From Planctomycetota bacterium (GTDB lineage: Bacteria > Planctomycetota > Planctomycetia > Pirellulales > Pirellulaceae): a stretch of DNA of 64,000 nt. The DNA is taken from contig JAPLNJ010000592.1 in the NCBI GenBank assembly GCA_026692885.1, positions 25,900 to 89,899 of the forward strand, written 5' to 3'. The notes beneath the pieces are model-generated. The model saw only the letters and a program-made list of their open reading frames with translations. It did no database searches and was not told the DNA's origin. The translations under genes were made by a program, and so were the position numbers. Positions 55,458 to 61,004 of the stretch are shown piece by piece (the first letter of the stretch is position 1; every line of letters begins with the position of its first letter).

Positions 55458-57596
55458 ATGACACACACACTTCTCGCGGCTCTCCTGTTCGCACCGCTGG
55501 CTGCACCAGACTCTACGGATGCGTCTCCCCAGATTACTTGGGCATCCGCTCCCGTGCGGCCGGATGAGACCTTGTTGTTGATGGGAGACGGCTTGGGCGC
55601 TGATTGCACGGTCGAACTGGGCAGCTTCGGCAATGCGCCGCCATCCAGGCCAGCGAGCGTCGCGGCGGTCGATCCGAAAATATGGGAAACCCTGCGGCCG
55701 GCGCAGAGCAGCGCGCAGTCCTTGAAATGTGTCGTGCCGGCTGCGTGGCACATGAGCATCTGGGCCTGCCGCGTCCGGCGGGGCGACGCGCTATCCGAGC
55801 CGGTCGTCCTCAACTCGCCCGAGCCGTGGTGGTGGAACGGCGACGGCGGCGAGACCGCCTCGCCCGGCGGCTGGCTGCGAGTGTTCGGCAAGTCGCTCAA
55901 TTTCGGCGGTGCGAGCCAGGCGGTCTTGCGCGCCGGCGACGGACGCATGCTGGCGCTGACGTCGCCCGAGGCCGACGGCTACGCGCTGAGATTCACGCTG
56001 CCCGCGGGACTTGCCGCGGGGGATTACGAGTTGTTCCTCCACAACGGTCTCGGCGGCGACGCGGGGTGGCGCAGCGGCGGCACGGTCGTTGTCCGGGCGC
56101 CCGAGGCATGGAAAAGCGACGTATTCAACGTCAACGATTTCGGTCCGCGCCCAGCGGAGGCGTTGCTGGCGGCACTGAAGAAGGCGGAGCAGAACGGCGG
56201 CGGCATTGTGTTCCTGCCGCGCGGCCGATACCCGGTCCAGCAGTCGCTCGTCATCCCGCCCCACACGATCCTACGCGGCGAAGCGATGGAACTGGTCAGC
56301 CTTTACTGGCCCGACTTCGACGACCCACCAAAGGAACTCGTCACGGGCCAAGACTGCGGCGTCGAGTCGCTCACGCTTTACTGCCAGCACCACCGCAATG
56401 TCCTGGCGGACGCACCGGCCTCGAAGCGGTTCTTCGCGCGGCACGTCCGGATTCGGGCGAACTGTTTCTTCATGATCGAGGACGTGGGCAAGGAATTCCG
56501 CGGCCGCCATGGCCCGGCCAGCCACACGCAGTGCGGCGCTGCGATCCTGCTGCGCGGGAACAACTTCGAAGTCACCGACTGCGACATCTATGCGAGCAAC
56601 AAGGGACTCCAGATGCGTAATGCCAAGACCGGCGTTGTTGCGCGCAACCAGATCCGCTACGGCGGACGCGGTTACAACCTGGAGAACACGGAGCGTCTGA
56701 TCTTCGAGGACAATCTCGTGTCGGGCGCCCATCTGCTGGCCATCGGCAATGACCTCACAACGTTCTGGAGCAACTCCTGCCGCCACATCTACTATGCGCG
56801 AAATCGCGTCCAGCAGATGTTCGGCGCCGACCGCGAAATGATGACGCTCGATGCCGCCGGCGGCGCGTATTTCGGCAAGCTCGCGGCCGTGGACGGCACA
56901 CAGCTGACGCTCGCCGCCGACCCCATGTTCAAAGACTACGCGCCGAAGCCGCACACGGACTGGACCGGCGCGGCCGTGCAAGTCCTGGACGGCAAGGGCG
57001 CGGGCCAATACCGCTTCGTCACGGCCCACGCCGGCCGCCAGTGGCAGGTGGACCGGCCGTGGACGGTCGCGCCCGACGCCACTTCGCGCATCTCCATCGC
57101 ACCGTTTCGCGGGCGGAATCTGTTCATCGGCAACAACTTCGAGGACGGCGGCCCGTTCCAGCTCTACGGCGCGGCCCACGATTCCATCGTCGCCGGCAAT
57201 CGGGGCGCGCGGATGGACGGGTTTCTGGTCTGGGGCTTGAACCCGCACGGCTGGGGTCAGCAACCATCCTGGGGCTGCCACTTCCTCGACAACGAGATCG
57301 TCGAAGGCAACGGCTACGGCCACCGCGGCGCCAGTTTCGGGATCGTCTCCGGCGATGATCCGCAGGTGTATGATGGGCCCTTGGTACGCGGCGTGGTCTT
57401 TCGCGGCAACGTCCTTCACAACAATGCCGGCATCCAGATCGGCGGCGTGACGGAAGATGTCTTGGTGGAGCACTGCGTGGTGCGCAATACCAACATCGGG
57501 ATCACAGTCAAGCCGACCGCGCGCGGCGTGCTCCTGCGCGATAACCGATTCGAGAACGTCAACCAGCCGGAATTGCGGTCGACCGCGGCCAAATGA
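55458..57596 (+). CDS. Secreted right-handed beta-helix protein with IPT-like N-terminus
   Basis: 712 residues; signal peptide about 1-18 (THTLLAALLFAPLAA). Residues 25-225 form two beta-sandwich units (PQITWASAPVRPDETLLLMG, GGWLRVFGKSLNFGG) resembling IPT/TIG folds. The beta-helix starts at about 235 (FNVNDFGPRPAEALLAALKK, GGGIVFLPRGRYPVQQ) in the manner of the pectate-lyase superfamily and runs to the end with repeated N-x-I rungs (NNFEVTDCDIYASN, NRVQQMFGADREM, NNFEDGGPFQLYG). It probably binds or cleaves a polysaccharide; the catalytic residues were not identified. The stop lies 56 bases before the next gene's chosen start. Confidence 0.75.
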   Translation: MTHTLLAALLFAPLAAPDSTDASPQITWASAPVRPDETLLLMGDGLGADCTVELGSFGNAPPSRPASVAAVDPKIWETLRPAQSSAQSLKCVVPAAWHMSIWACRVRRGDALSEPVVLNSPEPWWWNGDGGETASPGGWLRVFGKSLNFGGASQAVLRAGDGRMLALTSPEADGYALRFTLPAGLAAGDYELFLHNGLGGDAGWRSGGTVVVRAPEAWKSDVFNVNDFGPRPAEALLAALKKAEQNGGGIVFLPRGRYPVQQSLVIPPHTILRGEAMELVSLYWPDFDDPPKELVTGQDCGVESLTLYCQHHRNVLADAPASKRFFARHVRIRANCFFMIEDVGKEFRGRHGPASHTQCGAAILLRGNNFEVTDCDIYASNKGLQMRNAKTGVVARNQIRYGGRGYNLENTERLIFEDNLVSGAHLLAIGNDLTTFWSNSCRHIYYARNRVQQMFGADREMMTLDAAGGAYFGKLAAVDGTQLTLAADPMFKDYAPKPHTDWTGAAVQVLDGKGAGQYRFVTAHAGRQWQVDRPWTVAPDATSRISIAPFRGRNLFIGNNFEDGGPFQLYGAAHDSIVAGNRGARMDGFLVWGLNPHGWGQQPSWGCHFLDNEIVEGNGYGHRGASFGIVSGDDPQVYDGPLVRGVVFRGNVLHNNAGIQIGGVTEDVLVEHCVVRNTNIGITVKPTARGVLLRDNRFENVNQPELRSTAAK

Positions 57597-57652
57597 AGAT
57601 CCGAAAGAGCATGTCACAAGTCCCAAGAACCAACCAGAAAGGCAGGCACACC

Positions 57653-59842
57653 ATGAGATTACCGCGATCGGGCATGATCACAGTGACTCTCCTTGTCCTC
57701 ACCGCCCTGCTGCTGGCGTCGCCCGATTCGCTGCCTGGGGCGGAACTCAAGGTCGCGGGCGTCTTTTCGCAGAACGCCGTGCTGCAACGCGACAAGCCCG
57801 TTCCCGTGTGGGGCTGCGCGGAGGCGGGGGTGACGGTTACGGTCGAGTTTGGCGGACAGAAAACGGCGGCGACGGCCGATGCCGGCGGGCGCTGGCAGGT
57901 GCTGCTCGATCCGCTGCCCGCCAGTGCGACGACAGCCGTGATGACGGTTTCGGCACCGCCGATGAAGCCCGTGAGCATCGGCGGCATCGTGGTGGGCGAT
58001 GTGCTTCTCTGCGCGGGCAGGACGGGCCTCACGCAACGCGGCCAGGACGAGGATGCGGCTGCGGAGCCGCCTTCCGCGCCAGTGCGCGTGTTCATGATGG
58101 GCGAGGGCTCCGCTGCCGAGCCGCAGCGTGATGCGAAGGGGCGCTGGATGCCGGCGACAATCGCCGCGGTGAAAAGCCTCTCGGCGCTGGCCTATCATGT
58201 CGGCAGGCAACTCGCCGCGGAGAGGAACGTGCCGGTGGGCGTGATTTGCGTGACGGGCACGTACGCAATCGAGTCGTGGATGAGCCGGGAGACACTGACG
58301 GCCACGCCCGAAGCCAAGCCCGTGCTCGATTACTATCAAAGCGCTGCCTGGAAGAACCGCACCGTCGGCACCTATGAGCAGCGTTTGGCAGCGTGGCTGG
58401 AGATGCAGCGCAAGCTGCCGCTGAATCCGCCGCCAAAGCCCAAACCGGACGATGTGGACATACTGCCGAAACAGGAGCCGTCCGGGATCTGGAACGCCTG
58501 TTTGGCCCCGCTTATGCCAGCGGCGCTGAGCGGCATCGTGTGGGACGCGGGCGAGGACTGGGGTAGCCAGAGCCGCGCGTTTCAGCACGGACAATTGCTG
58601 CCTGTGATGATCGCGAGTTGGCGTTCCGCGTTCGGCGATGCCGAGCTGCCCGTGGCCATCGTGGAGACGCGGCCGCATCGTTATGCCGTACCGTTTGGCC
58701 TTGATGGACGGCTGGCCGCCGAGTTGCGCGAGGCGCAGCGCGCCGCGGCGAACAAGGCCCAGGCACACATCGTCACCACCATCGACCTCGAGGCCGATCC
58801 AACGGCGCGGGAGGTAGCACCGCGCATCGTGGATGTCCTGCAGGGCCGCGGTCGTTCCGGCCCGGTGCTTGCCGGCAGCCAGACGCAGGGTGACAAGGTG
58901 ATCCTGCGTTTCACAGAGACCCGAGGCGGACTCCAGGCGAAAGGGGGCGAGTTGCGCGGCTTTGCCATCGCCTGGTCGATGTTCCGCTGGGTCTGGGCGG
59001 ATGCACGCATCCAGGGCGACACCGTCGCGCTCTCCGCACCCGGCCTGTCGAAGCCGGATGGCGTACGCTACGCCTACGAGGACCTGCCCTCGCGCGGCGC
59101 TACGCTCACGGATGCCGAAGGCACTCCCTCCGCGCCGTTTCGCACCGACACGCATCTCTCCGTCACCGGGCTGAATCTCGATCCTGCAGCGGAAGTGCTG
59201 CGTTACAACCCGCGGGCGGACCTCGGCATCGAGGACCCACGGCTGCCGCGCGTGCTGATCATCGGCGACTCGATCTCCGGCCACTATCTGCCTGGCGTGC
59301 GCAGCCGCATGCAGGGCCAAGCCAACGTCATCGGTGAATCGAGCATGACCAAAGGCACCTGGGCCAGCATGGGGCCGCGCTTCTACCGCACCGACACCGC
59401 GACGAAAGGCGACGACCTGAAACGCTTCCTCGCCGAGCGCGGGCCGTTCGACATTGTGCATTTCAACATCGGCATTCACATGTTTTCCGGCGCCCAGCCG
59501 GGCGATGAGAAGCCCTACGCCGAGAAACTGCGGCAGGTAGTGGCGACCATCCGCGAGTCGGGCGCGGTGTGCCTGTTCGCCAATTCCACGGGCACCGTGG
59601 CGGACAACACCATCCCCCGCTCGCCGCGTTACCTGACGAACTGCCGCGTCTTCAACGCCGCCGCCGAGGCCGTCATGAAGGAGTTGAACGTGCCCGTGAC
59701 CGATATCCACGGCCTCATCCAGCCACGCATCAAGGAGCTGATCAGCGCCGACCTCATCCACACCAACAAGGAGGCCGACGAGATGATGGCGGACCTCATC
59801 GCGAAACGGCTGACCGAAACGCTCGCCACCATGAAACGCTGA
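57653..59842 (+). CDS. Degenerate sialate O-acetylesterase domain fused to an SGNH hydrolase, secreted
   Basis: 729 residues from the ATG at 57653 (AAAGGCAGG upstream; an ATG at 57593 overlapping the previous stop is possible but puts 20 residues before the signal peptide). The first 520 residues follow the SASA-family plan (LKVAGVFSQNAVLQRDKPVP, PVGVICVTGTYAIESWMS). But CSGQSN is replaced by CAGRTG and WYQGESN by WDAGEDW, so the nucleophile Ser and nearby residues are lost. Residues 530-729 are a separate SGNH domain with GDS (S540 in LIIGDSISGHY), FNIGIH and DLIHTN (D700, H703), which appears active. The dead first domain may bind substrate for the second. Confidence 0.8.
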   Translation: MRLPRSGMITVTLLVLTALLLASPDSLPGAELKVAGVFSQNAVLQRDKPVPVWGCAEAGVTVTVEFGGQKTAATADAGGRWQVLLDPLPASATTAVMTVSAPPMKPVSIGGIVVGDVLLCAGRTGLTQRGQDEDAAAEPPSAPVRVFMMGEGSAAEPQRDAKGRWMPATIAAVKSLSALAYHVGRQLAAERNVPVGVICVTGTYAIESWMSRETLTATPEAKPVLDYYQSAAWKNRTVGTYEQRLAAWLEMQRKLPLNPPPKPKPDDVDILPKQEPSGIWNACLAPLMPAALSGIVWDAGEDWGSQSRAFQHGQLLPVMIASWRSAFGDAELPVAIVETRPHRYAVPFGLDGRLAAELREAQRAAANKAQAHIVTTIDLEADPTAREVAPRIVDVLQGRGRSGPVLAGSQTQGDKVILRFTETRGGLQAKGGELRGFAIAWSMFRWVWADARIQGDTVALSAPGLSKPDGVRYAYEDLPSRGATLTDAEGTPSAPFRTDTHLSVTGLNLDPAAEVLRYNPRADLGIEDPRLPRVLIIGDSISGHYLPGVRSRMQGQANVIGESSMTKGTWASMGPRFYRTDTATKGDDLKRFLAERGPFDIVHFNIGIHMFSGAQPGDEKPYAEKLRQVVATIRESGAVCLFANSTGTVADNTIPRSPRYLTNCRVFNAAAEAVMKELNVPVTDIHGLIQPRIKELISADLIHTNKEADEMMADLIAKRLTETLATMKR

Positions 59843-59856
59843 GGTTTCGACACACC

Positions 59857-59949
59857 GTGAAACACACCCTCACTCTCCTCAGCGCCCTGCTGCAGACGGC
59901 ACGGCTGATCTCCCCTGTGACCACCGCGGCGCATCGCTCGGCCGCCTGA
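59857..59949 (+). pseudogene. Signal-peptide stub of a lost secreted-protein gene
   Basis: A GTG at 59857, 15 bases after the previous stop, opens a 30-residue frame starting KHTLTLLSALLQTARLISP. This matches the style of signal peptides in this window (compare the GH99-like protein) but ends at 59949 with no mature protein. Read as a remnant; too short to say which family was lost. Confidence 0.4.
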
Positions 59950-60100
59950 TCTGCCACTGCCGCAACACTCCCGGAGTCTTTGCCCGCCGCGTCCACCCTG
60001 CAGGCACGTGTGTGCTGCATCCGGCCAGCGCGGTGTGGGACGGTCCTCTCGTGCGGCCGTCGGGCGAACGATCTGCGGAAACATCCGATCATCCAACCTG

Positions 60101-60129
60101 TTGACATTTCTATTGGTAGACACAATAAC
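60101..60129 (+). promoter_or_regulatory. Sigma-70-type promoter of the IclR gene
   Basis: TTGACA (60101-60106), a perfect -35, is followed after 17 bases by AATAAC (60124-60129), which keeps the A-T-A-A core of the -10 consensus. The position, about 40-65 bases before the start codon, is right. It is the only clear housekeeping-type promoter noticed in the window. Confidence 0.65.
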
Positions 60130-60138
60130 TACAAATAG
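60110..60138. promoter_or_regulatory. Operator-like inverted repeat over the IclR promoter
   Basis: CTATTGGTAG (60110-60119) and CTACAAATAG (60129-60138) are inverted copies matching at 9 of 10 positions around a 9-base spacer, and they overlap the spacer and -10 element of the promoter. This geometry suggests autorepression by the IclR protein encoded just downstream. Confidence 0.6.
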
Positions 60139-60166
60139 CAATCAGATACGGAGGATGAATCGAGCC

Positions 60167-60991
60167 ATGACGCCACCTACCAGAACACCCAAGCCGAACC
60201 GTCGCGCGGGCGACGCGACGAAACGCGATTTCGCCGTGCCCAGCCTCGAACGGGGCATGGCGATCCTGGAACTGCTGGCCCGGGAACGCGAAGGACTGGG
60301 CCTGGTCGAACTGGCCCAGGCGCTCCGCATCCCGAACAACGGCGTGTTCCGCGTCGCCTCCGCGCTCGAACAGCTCGGCTACCTCCACCGCGACCCGAAG
60401 AGCCGCAAGTTCCTGCTCACCAGCCGGTTGCTGTCGGTCGGTTTGAGCACGGTTCACCAGCACAACATCGTCGAGCGGGCCTACGAACTGCTGCGGCAGA
60501 TGCGCGACGAACTCAAGGAGGCCACCGCGCTGGCCACGCTGCTGCGTGAGGACGCCATGGGCGTCGTGCTGGCGACGGAGGACTGCGCATATCCCTACGG
60601 CTGGCGGTTGCAGGTGGGGCTGCGCTTCGAATTGCACTCGACGGGCCCCGGCAAGGTGTTGCTGGCGTTCCTGCCGGAGCATGAACGCCGGCAGTTGCTG
60701 GAGCGCATCGAACTCAAGCGATTCACGCCCCACACCATCACGCGCCGCGACAAGTTGGAGGAAGAACTGGCGGCCATTCGCGAGGCGGGGTACGGCTTAG
60801 ACCGCGAGGAGGCCGTGGTGGGCTGTCACTGCGTCGCCGCGCCCGTGCTTAACGCCCAGCGGTATCCGGTGGCGGCCATTTGGACCTGCGGGCCGTCGGA
60901 ACGGCTGAAGGCAGCGGATTTCCTTGGCATCGGCCGCAGTGTTGCGCGTTTTGCCGCAGCGATTTCAGAACGATTGCTATTGCCCGCCTGA
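60167..60991 (+). CDS. IclR-family transcriptional regulator
   Basis: 274 residues from the ATG at 60167 (GGAGG 12 bases upstream; the ATG at 60155 touches that site). A short basic leader is followed by the winged HTH at about 20-85 (SLERGMAILELLAREREGLG, LVELAQALRIPNNGVFRVAS, YLHRDPKSRKFLLTSRLLSV). The effector domain covers about 95-265 (LREDAMGVVLATEDCAYPYG, FELHSTGPGKVLLAFLP, and VGCHCVAAPVL near the ligand pocket). IclR proteins sense small organic acids or sugar-acid intermediates such as KDG. It probably represses itself and the downstream propeller gene until the inducer appears. Only 13 bases separate it from that gene. Confidence 0.93.
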   Translation: MTPPTRTPKPNRRAGDATKRDFAVPSLERGMAILELLAREREGLGLVELAQALRIPNNGVFRVASALEQLGYLHRDPKSRKFLLTSRLLSVGLSTVHQHNIVERAYELLRQMRDELKEATALATLLREDAMGVVLATEDCAYPYGWRLQVGLRFELHSTGPGKVLLAFLPEHERRQLLERIELKRFTPHTITRRDKLEEELAAIREAGYGLDREEAVVGCHCVAAPVLNAQRYPVAAIWTCGPSERLKAADFLGIGRSVARFAAAISERLLLPA

Positions 60992-61004
60992 AAGGCACAC
61001 GACC

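Noticed and set aside
57659..59761. 700-residue open frame on the minus strand
   Set aside because: It is antisense to the esterase fusion gene, has no ribosome-binding site or recognisable domain, and its composition (many H, R, G, A) is that of a GC-rich shadow frame.
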